Shown: positions 1-7,983 of the stretch, in pieces
Position numbering within the stretch: the first letter of the stretch is position 1
How the letters are laid out: the number at the start of each line of letters is the position of its first letter
Source of the DNA: Clostridiales bacterium
GTDB taxonomy: Bacteria; Bacillota_E; Sulfobacillia; Sulfobacillales; JAIMBI01
Assembly (NCBI GenBank): GCA_027318915.1
Contig: DAHVOH010000016.1
Coordinates: 1-50,145 of the forward strand
Reading direction: 5' to 3'
DNA: 50,145 nucleotides
Notes under the pieces: model-generated
Databases searched by the model: none
Seen by the model: the letters and a program-made list of their open reading frames with translations, nothing else
Told to the model about the DNA's origin: nothing
Translations under genes and position numbers: made by a program

Positions 1-1281
1 CGTGAGTCGCTGTTCGCGCACATCGACCCAGATGTCGCGCGCCGGACGGCTCATCCACGCTGGTTTGTCGATGCGCTGACGGCCGCCTGGCCTGTTCAGG
101 CCCCGGCCGTGCTGGCGGCCGACTCGGTGGTTGTCGAGGTGATTCACGCGTATCGCCCCACCGCCATTCAGTATCTCCCGTGGATTGCGGCGGCCGCGGT
201 CGTGATGTGGGTGGCGCTCCGGCGGTCCCGGCGGGACGCCGTGGCGCCCAATATGGCGCTCGCGGCGGCGGCGGCGGCATACGGCGCGTGGGTGCTGGTG
301 GTCAGTTTGGTGCACTGGCCGTCCGACCGCCTCTACGCCATCGGGATACCCGGGGCGCTGGTGGTGCTGTTTTGGGCCCTGCCGCGCCTGGTGACGGCGC
401 GCACGACGGAGACCGTGTTCCGACAGCTGCTGGCCACGACGGCGGCGGCGGGGGCCATCCTGGCGGTGACGGCCGGGTCCGCGGCGCTGGTACGGCACAT
501 CGGTTTCGTCGTGCCGGTGGGACATCGAACGCTGTTGGCCTGGCAGTGGCCATTCGCCAATAAAAACACGCTGGGCTTCCTGGAGGCTTGGGCGGTGCCC
601 GCGGCCGTTGCCTTGGCGGTTCTGTCCCAGGGGTGGGGTCGACTGGCATGGTGGGGTGTGGCTTTGGTGGCGGGCTTTGGTCTCGTGTTCAGTTACGCTC
701 GCACCGGCTGGATCGCCGCCGCGGTGGGGGTTCTGGTGCTGGCGATGGGAACCTGGCGCTGGCGCGGTGTGACCGGCGTGCTGGCGGCGCTGGCGGTGGG
801 GGCCGCGGTGCTGGTGAAGAAAGACGGGGTCCGCCGCCTCACGAACCTCTGGGCCCACGGTCTGAGTGGTCGCGCGGGCCTGTGGCGTGCCTCTCTCACC
901 GTCGGCGTCCATCACTGGCTGTTCGGCGTCGGACCGGGCAATTCGCCGGCGGCACTCGCGCCCTTGGTGGCCCCCGTGTTTCGAGGGCTGACGCCCAGCA
1001 ACGCCTACCTGGAGACGCTTGTTGAACTGGGCGTTGTCGGGCTCGTCCTCCTGTTGGTGGCGGTGGCGGTGGCGCTCAAGGCGGCGATAGCCCACGCGCC
1101 GACCCGGCCGCTGGGCTGGGCCTGGCTCGCGCTGTTGGCCGCCGGTCTGACGGAGCAACTGGCGGAGTCAGGGTTTCTCGGCGGTCTCTCGTTCGAAGAC
1201 TATCTGTTCACGGCGCTTTTGGCCTCGGTCATGGTGTGGCAGGGGGCGGGCATGGCGGCGCGCAGGAGGAGACGGGCATGA
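1..1281 (+). CDS. O-antigen polymerase/ligase family membrane protein (5' end outside window)
   Basis: The reading frame is open from base 1, so the true start probably lies upstream; a GTG at 109 is the first start codon inside the window, but about 36 codons before it also read as plausible protein. The product is a multi-pass membrane protein, rich in Ala/Leu/Val helices. Its features resemble the Wzy/WaaL (O-antigen ligase) family: an F-x-N-K-N-T-L-G-F-L segment near 545-580, a Y-A-R-T-G-W segment near 695-715, and G-V-G-P-G-N followed by P-S-N-A-Y-L-E near 930-1015, which is the typical conserved late loop. It probably polymerises or ligates polysaccharide repeat units at the outer face of the membrane. 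The stop overlaps the galE start by ATGA, so the two are translationally coupled. Polymerase versus ligase cannot be decided. Confidence 0.8.
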   Translation, partial: RESLFAHIDPDVARRTAHPRWFVDALTAAWPVQAPAVLAADSVVVEVIHAYRPTAIQYLPWIAAAAVVMWVALRRSRRDAVAPNMALAAAAAAYGAWVLVVSLVHWPSDRLYAIGIPGALVVLFWALPRLVTARTTETVFRQLLATTAAAGAILAVTAGSAALVRHIGFVVPVGHRTLLAWQWPFANKNTLGFLEAWAVPAAVALAVLSQGWGRLAWWGVALVAGFGLVFSYARTGWIAAAVGVLVLAMGTWRWRGVTGVLAALAVGAAVLVKKDGVRRLTNLWAHGLSGRAGLWRASLTVGVHHWLFGVGPGNSPAALAPLVAPVFRGLTPSNAYLETLVELGVVGLVLLLVAVAVALKAAIAHAPTRPLGWAWLALLAAGLTEQLAESGFLGGLSFEDYLFTALLASVMVWQGAGMAARRRRRA

Positions 1282-2240
1282 GTGTGCTGGTGACGGGCGG
1301 CGCCGGGTACATTGGTTCGGCCGTGACGGCCGTGTTGATTCGCCACGGATATGAACCGGTGCGGATGGATGTGGCGCCGGATCCGGCGCCGCGTCTCGGC
1401 ACCTATCTGGAGGCCGATGTCCGGGACCATGACGCCGTCATGTTTGCCATCCGCCGCCACAACGTCACCGCCGTGGTGCACATGGCCGGGCTCATCGCGG
1501 TCGCGGAGTCGGTGCGCGACCCGCTGCGCTACTGGGATCACAATGTGGGCGGAACCGTGGCGCTGCTGAAGGCCATGGGGCGGAGCGGGGTGCGCATGCT
1601 GGTCTTTTCCTCCAGCGCCGCGGTGTATGGCGAGCCCAAGTTTCTCCCCATCACCGAGGACCACCCGATGGCTCCGCAAAGTCCCTATGGCCGCACGAAA
1701 TGGGCGGTGGAACAGATCCTGCAGGATGTTCATGCCGCCGAGCAGCTGGATTATGTGGCACTCCGATACTTCAATGCGGCCGGAGCCATGGCGGGCGTGC
1801 CCGGGGAGCGGCACGACCCGGAGACGCATTTGATCCCCAATGTGGTGGCGGCGGCCCGGGGAGGTCCGATGGTGGCGGTTTACGGCACCGACTACCAGAC
1901 GGCCGACGGAACCGCCGTGCGGGACTACGTCCACATCCAAGATCTGGCCGAGGCGCACGTCCTCGCGCTGCAATACCTGGAACGGGAAGGACGATCCGGC
2001 CCGTTCAACATTGCGAACAGCCGCGGCTATTCGGTGCGGGAAGTCATCAACCAGGTGCGCGAGCTGACCCATCGGGAGGTTCCCGAGATCTTAAGCCCCA
2101 GGCGTCCGGGCGATCCCGCGATATTGGTGGGCGCCTCGGACCGGGCGCGCCGCGTGCTGGGTTGGACGCCCCGTTATGAAACATTGCAGGCCATCGTGCA
2201 AAGTGTTCTCGACGCGCCGCCGGAGGCGTCGCTCGACTGA
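1278..2240 (+). CDS. galE: UDP-glucose 4-epimerase (GalE-type extended SDR)
   Basis: This 320-residue extended short-chain dehydrogenase interconverts UDP-glucose and UDP-galactose (or the N-acetyl forms) using tightly bound NAD. The N-terminal GGAGYIGS dinucleotide motif, the SSSAAVYG segment carrying the catalytic Ser/Thr, the YGRTK (YxxxK) active site and the ALRYFNAAGA segment are all visible, and the length is close to the usual 325-340. The start is ATG 1278: it has AGGAGGA 7 bases upstream and overlaps the stop of the polymerase gene. It sits inside a polysaccharide gene block, so it most likely supplies a galactose-type precursor for the exopolysaccharide. The exact substrate is not visible from the sequence. 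Confidence 0.93.
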   Translation: MSVLVTGGAGYIGSAVTAVLIRHGYEPVRMDVAPDPAPRLGTYLEADVRDHDAVMFAIRRHNVTAVVHMAGLIAVAESVRDPLRYWDHNVGGTVALLKAMGRSGVRMLVFSSSAAVYGEPKFLPITEDHPMAPQSPYGRTKWAVEQILQDVHAAEQLDYVALRYFNAAGAMAGVPGERHDPETHLIPNVVAAARGGPMVAVYGTDYQTADGTAVRDYVHIQDLAEAHVLALQYLEREGRSGPFNIANSRGYSVREVINQVRELTHREVPEILSPRRPGDPAILVGASDRARRVLGWTPRYETLQAIVQSVLDAPPEASLD

Positions 2241-2272
2241 TTGCGACAGATTGGAAGAATGATGCGGCGGCG

Positions 2273-2290
2273 GGGAGGGTTTGCCCTCCC
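2273..2290 (+). other. Short GC hairpin between galE and the Wzz-like gene
   Basis: GGGAGGG-TTTG-CCCTCCC forms a perfect 7-bp stem with a 4-base loop, 33 bases after the galE stop. No T-run follows. It could be a partial terminator or an mRNA processing/stability element that splits the operon; either role is inference. Confidence 0.4.
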
Positions 2291-2334
2291 GGAGCCGAAT
2301 ATCGTGACCCAATACCAGATCTGAGGAGTCTGCC

Positions 2335-3084
2335 GTGGAGCTTGTCGAATTGTGGCGGGTGGTCCGCAAGCACTTGGCGATGATCGTGGTCCTCACGGTG
2401 GTGGCCGTGGCGACCGCCGGCATCCTCTCCAAGTTTGTGCTGCCCAAGCAGTATGCCAGTACGGCGACGTTGATGGTGATTCCGCAGAACAACGCGCAGG
2501 ATCTGTTGACCAATCTGGTCACCGGGCAGTCTTTGGTGGATACGTATGCTCAGGTGGCGTCGTCCCGATCCGTGCTGCAGAGCGTCATCGCGCAGCAGAA
2601 GCTGGGCCTGTCCGCGACGGACCTGACCCACCATGTGGTGGCGACTCCGGTCACCAACACCGACCTGCTGACGGTGCAAGTGACCTCCACCGATCCGGCG
2701 TGGTCCAGCCGGGTAGCCAATGCCGTCGCGAGCGCCACCGTGCGCGACATCACCAATTTGACCCGACAGCGCGAACTGGAGGTGGTGGACCCCGCCGTCC
2801 CGGTCGCCATTCCGGTTTCCCCCAAGACCAAGACCAATGTCGCCATCGCGCTGGTGTTGGGCCTCTTGGTGGGCGGGGGCCTCGCCTTTTTGCTGGAGTA
2901 TCTGGACGACAGCCTGAAGACGGAGGATGACATCAAGCGGGTGCTGGACTTGCCCGTGCTCACCGTGGTGCCCCTCATTGAGGGCCCGGCGCCCCCTCCG
3001 GTCCGGGGCAAGTCGCGCCGCGACGCGCGGCCGCCGTCCGGGCGGCGGGCCCCGTCCAATCCGTCGGGGAGGCGAGACGTATGA
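2335..3084 (+). CDS. Wzz/CpsC-type polysaccharide co-polymerase (BY-kinase activator)
   Basis: This 249-residue membrane protein has one transmembrane segment near the N terminus (about residues 16-40, LAMIVVLTVV...) and a second near the C terminus (about 165-185, ALVLGLLVGGGLAFL). A Q-rich extracellular domain lies between them, which is the classic Wzz/CapA/CpsC layout. The stretch after the second helix, LEYLDDSLKTEDDIKRVLDLPVL, matches the family's cytoplasmic tail that docks on and activates the tyrosine kinase. In Firmicutes this adaptor is separate from the kinase, as here: the next gene is the kinase and overlaps by ATGA. The start is GTG 2335 behind GAGGAG. The last 40 residues are basic and low in complexity. 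Role: chain-length control of exopolysaccharide. Confidence 0.87.
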   Translation: MELVELWRVVRKHLAMIVVLTVVAVATAGILSKFVLPKQYASTATLMVIPQNNAQDLLTNLVTGQSLVDTYAQVASSRSVLQSVIAQQKLGLSATDLTHHVVATPVTNTDLLTVQVTSTDPAWSSRVANAVASATVRDITNLTRQRELEVVDPAVPVAIPVSPKTKTNVAIALVLGLLVGGGLAFLLEYLDDSLKTEDDIKRVLDLPVLTVVPLIEGPAPPPVRGKSRRDARPPSGRRAPSNPSGRRDV

Positions 3085-3785
3085 CTTCGCCCCGGTCCTT
3101 GGAGTCGCGGCTGGTGAGCGTCACGCAGCCGCGCTCGTCGGCCGCCGAACAGTACCGTGCCCTGCGCACCAGCCTGGAGTTCCTTGGGGTCACGGCCCCG
3201 TTGCGGAAGGTGCTGGTGACCAGCGCGGTACCGGAGTCCGGCAAGTCGCTCACCGCGGCCAACTTGGCGTTGGCCCTGGCTCAGGGGGGGCGACGGACGC
3301 TCTTGGTGGACGCCGACCTGCGTCGTCCGACACAGCACCACTTCTTCGGCCTGCCCAACCTGGCCGGCCTCACCACCGCCATCACTCGGGGCGGCGATCT
3401 GGAGCAGTATGTCGTGGACGGACCGTTGCCGGACCTCAAAATCATGACCTCGGGCCCCATCCCCCCCAATCCGTCCGAGATTTTGGGGTCGGGCGCGATG
3501 CGGGATCTGCTCGAGCGACTGGAGCAGCAAGCCGAGATAATCGTGCTGGATTCGCCTCCGGTGGTGGGGTTCACGGACGCGGTCATTTTGTCGAACCGCA
3601 ACGACGGGGTGATCTACGTGGTGCGCGCCGGATTCAACTCCCGGAAGTCGGACCTGAAGGCGCTGGAACTGCTGCGTCAGGTGAACGCCCGCATCCTGGG
3701 CGTGGTGCTGAACGGCATCAAGGAGAGCGACGAAGGGCTGAGCTACGCCTATTACTACAGCCGCCGTCCGGCGGCGCCGTCTTGA
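3081..3785 (+). CDS. CpsD/CapB-type bacterial tyrosine kinase (BY-kinase)
   Basis: This 234-residue cytoplasmic P-loop kinase autophosphorylates and controls polysaccharide assembly together with the preceding membrane adaptor. Visible motifs are the EX2RX2R oligomerisation motif (EQYRALR, about 14-20), Walker A (AVPESGKS, about 48-55), Walker A' (TLLVDADLRRP, about 72-82), Walker B (IIVLDSPP, about 153-160) and a C-terminal tyrosine cluster (YAYYYS) that would be the autophosphorylation site. The Walker A reads PESGKS rather than the usual PGEGKS but still fits AxxxxGKS. Both neighbours overlap or abut, indicating one operon with the Wzz-like protein and the phosphatase homologue. Confidence 0.92.
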   Translation: MTSPRSLESRLVSVTQPRSSAAEQYRALRTSLEFLGVTAPLRKVLVTSAVPESGKSLTAANLALALAQGGRRTLLVDADLRRPTQHHFFGLPNLAGLTTAITRGGDLEQYVVDGPLPDLKIMTSGPIPPNPSEILGSGAMRDLLERLEQQAEIIVLDSPPVVGFTDAVILSNRNDGVIYVVRAGFNSRKSDLKALELLRQVNARILGVVLNGIKESDEGLSYAYYYSRRPAAPS

Positions 3786-4576
3786 GGGCCTGGGGGGACG
3801 GAGTCGGGCTCGCCGATTTGCATGCGCATCTGCTGCCGGGCTTGGGCGATGGGCCCGTCACGGTGGACGGTGCCCTAAAACGCCTGCGCGAGGCGTATGC
3901 CGACGGGATGCGGGTGGTGTATGCGGTTTCCGGTCCGGCGGCCCGAGCGGACGTGGATGCGGCCTCGCGGGTTCTGCGGCGGGCCGTGCGGAACGCGCAG
4001 CTTGCGCTCGACATTGAGGTGGGGCACCACGTGGCGCTCACGCCGCAACTGGCTGCCGAGTTCGCCGGGGGAAAGATTCTTCCGCTGGGACACACGGGCT
4101 ATGTGTGCGTGGAGCTGCCGCGGGACGCGTTCCCGTCCTACACCTTGGACGCCCTCTATCACCTGACGCTGGAAGGCGCTCGCGTCCTGCTCATCCGCCC
4201 TGAGCGCAACCGGGCCCTGCTCCGCAATCCCCAACTCGTGGGCCGGCTGCGCGACATGGAGATGGTGGGGGTGGCGGCTGCCGACGATCTTCGCCGCGGT
4301 GCCAGTCCGGCCGTGCGGCGGGAGACTCTGTGGCTAATTGAGCGGGGCCTAATCCAGGCCATCGCGTCGAACGCCTCCGCACACCGCGCGGCCCGGCTGA
4401 CCGATTTGACGCCCCTGCTCGCGCGCCACTTCGGCCTGGAGGCGGCCGAGGATCTGATTTGTCACACGCCGCTCGCCATCCACGCGGGATTTCCCGTGGA
4501 GATGCGGCCGCACGCGCGGCGCTGGCTCTCGCGTCTCAGCGCGTTGACGCCGCGGGTTCGCGTTCCCGGCCCATGA
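3782..4576 (+). CDS. CpsB/YwqE-type PHP phosphatase homologue with degenerate metal site
   Basis: This ORF of about 264 residues follows the BY-kinase directly. The only start compatible with the frame and spacing is TTG 3782 (TTGA overlap with the kinase stop), with no clear SD, so it is probably translationally coupled. Alignment by eye to CpsB/YwqE tyrosine phosphatases is convincing: DLHAHLLPGLGDGP (12-25), a LTPQLAAEF..GKILPLG segment (86-103), VELP (110-113), a PERNRALLRNP segment (140-150) and IERGLIQAIAS (186-196). Only the first HxH (H14, H16) survives. The family's second His motif reads YAVSGPAAR, the Glu of the GQEIR motif is replaced by GHHV, HPER is RPER (R139), and SDAH is SNASAH. 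It may be a catalytically dead regulator of the kinase rather than its phosphatase. Its tail overlaps the convergent GNAT gene by about 41 bp. Confidence 0.8.
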   Translation: MRAWGDGVGLADLHAHLLPGLGDGPVTVDGALKRLREAYADGMRVVYAVSGPAARADVDAASRVLRRAVRNAQLALDIEVGHHVALTPQLAAEFAGGKILPLGHTGYVCVELPRDAFPSYTLDALYHLTLEGARVLLIRPERNRALLRNPQLVGRLRDMEMVGVAAADDLRRGASPAVRRETLWLIERGLIQAIASNASAHRAARLTDLTPLLARHFGLEAAEDLICHTPLAIHAGFPVEMRPHARRWLSRLSALTPRVRVPGP

Positions 4577-5051
4577 TGACGTAGGGCACGGGATTGCCGG
4601 GAAAGAGGAGGCCAGGGTGGAGCAGGCGCCAGCCCAAGCGCTCATACAGCCGACGCGCCCCCTCGTTGTCAATTTGCGTGGAGAGAACCGCCCGGGGACG
4701 ATTGTGAGCCGCCCACAGCGCGTCGTGCAGGCCGGTGCCCACACCCCGACCGCGATATGCAGGACGCACCGCCAGTTCCACCAGGGTCCAGGCGTCTTGA
4801 AGCGCGGGATGGCGGCGGCCCAGGGCGCCGGCCACGATGTCCACCCACCAGTTGCCCAGCAGAGCGTCCACCCCAAAGCCCATGCCCACCGCACGCCCGT
4901 CTCGGACGGCCACTCGGCCCTGAAAGCCGGGCAGGCCAGCATAATGGAAGATGAACGGATACGAGGCTTCCCGACTATGGCCCCACGTTTCGACATAGAT
5001 GTCGACGGCGTCGACCAGCCGAGGGGAGGTGCGAGAGAAGGGCTCCAGCAG
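4536..5051 (-). CDS. GNAT-family N-acetyltransferase (start uncertain)
   Basis: The core is a GNAT acetyltransferase: two beta strands with GRVAVRDGRAVGMGFGV, then LVELAVRPAYRGRGVGTGL carrying the acetyl-CoA binding R-x-x-G-x-G signature, then LSTQIDNEGARRLYERLGW, the characteristic C-terminal segment. The first ordinary start codon is GTG 4913, which would give 125 residues and remove part of the fold. The frame, however, stays open upstream to a stop at 5058-5060, and those 46 codons (LLEPFSR...VDIYVETWGHS...) read as a typical GNAT N terminus. They contain no ATG/GTG/TTG. Either a CTG at 5049-5051 is used or the original start has been lost by a small mutation. The coordinates given include this extension. 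The substrate is unknown. Confidence 0.72.
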   Translation of the reverse strand: MLEPFSRTSPRLVDAVDIYVETWGHSREASYPFIFHYAGLPGFQGRVAVRDGRAVGMGFGVDALLGNWWVDIVAGALGRRHPALQDAWTLVELAVRPAYRGRGVGTGLHDALWAAHNRPRAVLSTQIDNEGARRLYERLGWRLLHPGLLFPGNPVPYVIMGREREPAASTR

Positions 5052-5521
5052 GATCCTTCACACCCCCTTGCCCGATGACTTCGCGCCGACGCCGGTCTTT
5101 CCCTGCCGAACCGGCTGCTCGGCGAAAGAGTGCGCCTTCGCAAGAGGACATGCCTCCCGGGCGCGGGAACATCCCGCAGTGGTCTTGGTGCCTCACCCCG
5201 GGTGGTGGCGGCAGACGGTCCACGGGTTGAGGTAACGGTGTGCCGACCAGGGCGAGCCCGGGGCCAATCACCCTCTGCGTCACCAGCTGCCCCGCGACCC
5301 CCGGACGACCAGCCCCCGTCTGCTAAACCTTGGCATTGTCCAACCGTCAGCGCCCCGAGCAGGCGACCGATTGGACCAACGGGCCCTGACGCCCCTCGCG
5401 CCTGTCCACGCGAAGGGGACGGCGGAGTCGGCCACGAACCAGAGAGCGCCTTGTGCACTCGCTTCACACTATAATAGATCGAGGCTCTGCATCTCTTTAA
5501 GCTAATGAATCGAGGAGAGCC
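5052..5521. other. Intergenic region before the AbiE-like module
   Basis: About 470 bp between the GNAT gene and the toxin-antitoxin pair. I see no convincing gene on either strand. The right end is noticeably AT-richer than its surroundings and holds the candidate promoter at 5470-5475. Confidence 0.6.
5470..5475 (+). promoter_or_regulatory. Consensus -10 element upstream of the AbiE-like module
   Basis: A perfect TATAAT lies 46 bases upstream of the antitoxin-like ATG, in an AT-rich island inside GC-rich DNA. The best -35 match, TTGTGC at 5451-5456, is only 13 bases away, so the -35 is weak or activator-dependent. This fits an autoregulated toxin-antitoxin promoter, but that is inference. 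Confidence 0.5.
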
Positions 5522-6103
5522 ATGACGCGTACTGAGCAGGTTTGGCGCTGGATCTTGGAGCATCCGCACGGCATGCATCAGCAGCAGCAGGTGGCGGCCG
5601 CAGTGGGATGCGCGGTTGGCACGGTCCACTTGGCGCTTCGCGTCCCTCGTGCCGTGGGTGCCGTACAGGTGGGCGGGCGGGGCTTTTACGTTACCGATTT
5701 CGCGAAGCTGCTGGTCATGTGGGCCGTACACAGAACCCTGCATCGCGACATCGTGGACCATTGGACGACGGATCGTTCGCGTCGTGAAGCCGAATCGCTG
5801 GTGGTGCCGTCCGCGCGCTTCACGGGCGCGGCGGGAGTCAAGTGGCACTATGGCGAGTTGCCTACCGACTATCCCGACGTGTGGGTCTACGTACCCGAAG
5901 ACGATGTCGAGGAATTGCGAAGACGCCTGCCCGAGTCTCGCCGTCAGACCGGGACGGGAACGGCCGTCTTTGTGTTACGCCCGGACGCGCTCCTGGGGCC
6001 TAGGCTGTCGGTGGCCCAGCTGTATGCGGACTGCTGGCAGATGCCGGGATGGTGGGCCATGGAGGCGGCTCGTTATGTGGTCCGAAAGGAGGGGTGGTGG
6101 TGA
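5522..6103 (+). CDS. AbiEi-like winged-helix antitoxin/regulator (putative)
   Basis: This 193-residue soluble protein begins at ATG 5522 behind GAGGAG. The N-terminal 60 residues look like a winged-helix domain (WRWILEHPHG...QQVAAAVGCAVGTVHLALR..., then a GGRGFYVTD wing). After it comes a segment rich in charged and aromatic residues (DFAKLLVMWAVHRTLHRDIVDHW) and an alpha/beta domain with conserved-looking PDVWVYVPEDD and LYADCWQMPGWWAMEAARYV motifs. This is the general plan of AbiEi-type antitoxins of type IV toxin-antitoxin systems, which bind their own promoter. The next gene is a nucleotidyltransferase that overlaps its stop, the standard antitoxin-toxin order. Family membership is from layout and motif impression, not a full alignment; a stand-alone transcriptional regulator remains possible. 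Confidence 0.65.
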   Translation: MTRTEQVWRWILEHPHGMHQQQQVAAAVGCAVGTVHLALRVPRAVGAVQVGGRGFYVTDFAKLLVMWAVHRTLHRDIVDHWTTDRSRREAESLVVPSARFTGAAGVKWHYGELPTDYPDVWVYVPEDDVEELRRRLPESRRQTGTGTAVFVLRPDALLGPRLSVAQLYADCWQMPGWWAMEAARYVVRKEGWW

Positions 6104-6702
6104 GCTTCTACCATGACGCGATCACGGACCGGAGCTGGAGCGTGCTGCTGGAGCTGTCTCGCCAGGTTCCGTTCGTCCTCATCGGCGGATGGGCGGCGTG
6201 GGTCTACACCCAGGGCGACAAGTCTCACGATGTGGACATCGTGGTGGATTACGCCACCTTGGGGGTGCTGCGGCAACGGTACGTGGTGAACAAGAATGAT
6301 CGCCTGGCCAAATACGAGATACCCGGCGACGGCTTTGACGTGGACATTTATGTGGAACACTGGTCGCATACGCTGGCCGTCGCGCCGGAAGTGATCTTGG
6401 CCTCGGCCGTGGAACGCGGGGGATTTCGAGTGCCACCGGCCGAGACGCTCCTGGCGTTAAAGCTCCTGGCCTGGCAGGCGCGCAGCACGTCGGTCAAAGG
6501 GGAGAAGGATCTGCACGACGTTCGCGGACTGATACCCCTGTGCGATGTGGACGAGTGGCGTCGGGTCATGCGGGAGAGCGTGCTGCCGCGCCACCGTTCC
6601 ACCGTGCGGGAGGGTCTGGTTCTCGCTCTGGCCCGGCTGACGGCCAAGGAGCGGCGGCCTTGGGAGCGATGGCTGACAGAGGCTCGGCAGGCCGGCGACT
6701 AG
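6100..6702 (+). CDS. AbiEii-like nucleotidyltransferase (putative type IV toxin)
   Basis: A nucleotidyltransferase of about 200 residues. The motifs fit the DNA polymerase beta-like AbiEii/MenT group: LIGGWAAWVY (27-36), then SHDVDIVVDY with the two metal-binding Asp (D44, D46), a third acidic motif DVDIYVEHW (80-88), and the later K..A..R...KDLHD motif (K121, R128, D137, D140). Such enzymes modify tRNA or nucleotides and block growth. Three in-frame GTG codons (6094, 6097, 6100) follow an AAAGGAGG; 6100 is chosen because it overlaps the antitoxin-like stop by GTGA with SD spacing of about 7. It is probably co-transcribed with the upstream gene as a two-gene module. It could alternatively be an orphan minimal nucleotidyltransferase. 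Confidence 0.75.
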   Translation: MSFYHDAITDRSWSVLLELSRQVPFVLIGGWAAWVYTQGDKSHDVDIVVDYATLGVLRQRYVVNKNDRLAKYEIPGDGFDVDIYVEHWSHTLAVAPEVILASAVERGGFRVPPAETLLALKLLAWQARSTSVKGEKDLHDVRGLIPLCDVDEWRRVMRESVLPRHRSTVREGLVLALARLTAKERRPWERWLTEARQAGD

Positions 6703-6918
6703 CAGGAGAGTCGGCACGAGGCCGGAATCCGAGGTTTCGCGGCCGGTTTGGGCGGTTCGCCGCGGACGCCCCGTCCGGGCATGGATTCGTCGGCGAGGCG
6801 ACCGCCCCCTGGCCGCCGGATCGTCGTGTCCCGGGTTCGGGGTCGGCGCCGCCCGATCCGTGTCGCCGGCCGGTATCATGTAGGGGTACGCTGGGGGAAG
6901 TGGAATGGGGGTGCGACC

Positions 6919-7983
6919 ATGGAGACATGGACAGCAGAACAGGGTGGAGTGTGGTGGGAAGACAATCATTTGGCCCTGATTGACCAGACACTGTTGCCGA
7001 AAACATTTGCCGTCACGGCTCCGGCCACGGTGGATGATGTGGCGGACGCGATTGGGCGTCTGCGGGTCCGAGGAGCGCCCGCCATCGGGATTGCCGCCGC
7101 CTACGGGCTGGTGGTCGCTCTCGACGAGAAGCGGCCTGCCGGCGTCGAGAGCGCTTGGGCGGTTTTGGGTCGGGCCGCGGCCGCCTTGAAGGCCACCCGG
7201 CCCACGGCCGTCAATCTGGCTTGGGCCGTGGACCGTACGCTCGGCCGGGCGCGGGCCTCCCAGGCGTCAAGCGCACAGGAGCTTCGCGCGGCGGTGTGGC
7301 GCGAGGCTTCCGCCATCGCCCACGAAGATCGCGAACTGTGCCGCGGCATCGGCCGCTTCGGCATCGAAGCGCTCGGCGACGCGCGCCGCATCCTCACCCA
7401 TTGCAATGCGGGTGCGCTCGCCACCGGCGGGTTCGGAACCGCGACGGCCCCGCTCTATCTGCTGCATGCCGCAGGCGAGTCGGTCTCCGTGCTGGCCGAC
7501 GAGACGCGGCCGCTGTTGCAGGGATCGCGCCTGACGGCCTGGGAACTTTCCCGTGCCGGCATTTCTGTCCGCGTGCTGGTGGATGGGGCGTCGGGGGTGG
7601 CGATGGCCAAGGGTCTGGTGGACGCCGTCATTGTGGGAGCGGATCGAATTGCCCGAAACGGCGATGTGGCCAACAAGATTGGAACGTTCAACCTGGCCTT
7701 GGCGGCGGCACGCCATGGTGTGCCGTTTCTTGTGGCGGCTCCGTTCTCGACGTTCGATCCCCTGACGCCCGACGGTGCCGCCATTCCCATCGAAGAACGA
7801 GAGTCGTCCGAGGTGACCGAGCTGCGAGGGGTGCCGTTGGCGCCGCCCGACGTGACCGCGTTGAACTTCGCGTTTGATGTGACCCCCCACGATCTGATCA
7901 CGGCCCTCATCACCGACCGTGGCGTGCTGCGGCCGCCGTTTGCGGCCAGCATTGCCGCGATGCTGGCGACGGTGCCGGCATGA
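6919..7983 (+). CDS. mtnA: S-methyl-5-thioribose-1-phosphate isomerase
   Basis: This 354-residue enzyme of the methionine salvage pathway isomerises 5-methylthioribose-1-phosphate to the ribulose form; it also accepts 5-deoxyribose-1-phosphate. Signatures: RGAPAIGIAAAYG (51-63), THCNAGALATGGFGTAT (160-176) with the catalytic Cys162, and VGADRIARNGDVANKIGT (239-256) with the catalytic Asp242. The length is normal for the family. The start is ATG 6919, where the conserved METW..E...WW.D..L.L.DQT N terminus begins. The stop overlaps the next gene by ATGA, a class II aldolase, so the pair probably works as one catabolic step. Confidence 0.95.
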   Translation: METWTAEQGGVWWEDNHLALIDQTLLPKTFAVTAPATVDDVADAIGRLRVRGAPAIGIAAAYGLVVALDEKRPAGVESAWAVLGRAAAALKATRPTAVNLAWAVDRTLGRARASQASSAQELRAAVWREASAIAHEDRELCRGIGRFGIEALGDARRILTHCNAGALATGGFGTATAPLYLLHAAGESVSVLADETRPLLQGSRLTAWELSRAGISVRVLVDGASGVAMAKGLVDAVIVGADRIARNGDVANKIGTFNLALAAARHGVPFLVAAPFSTFDPLTPDGAAIPIEERESSEVTELRGVPLAPPDVTALNFAFDVTPHDLITALITDRGVLRPPFAASIAAMLATVPA

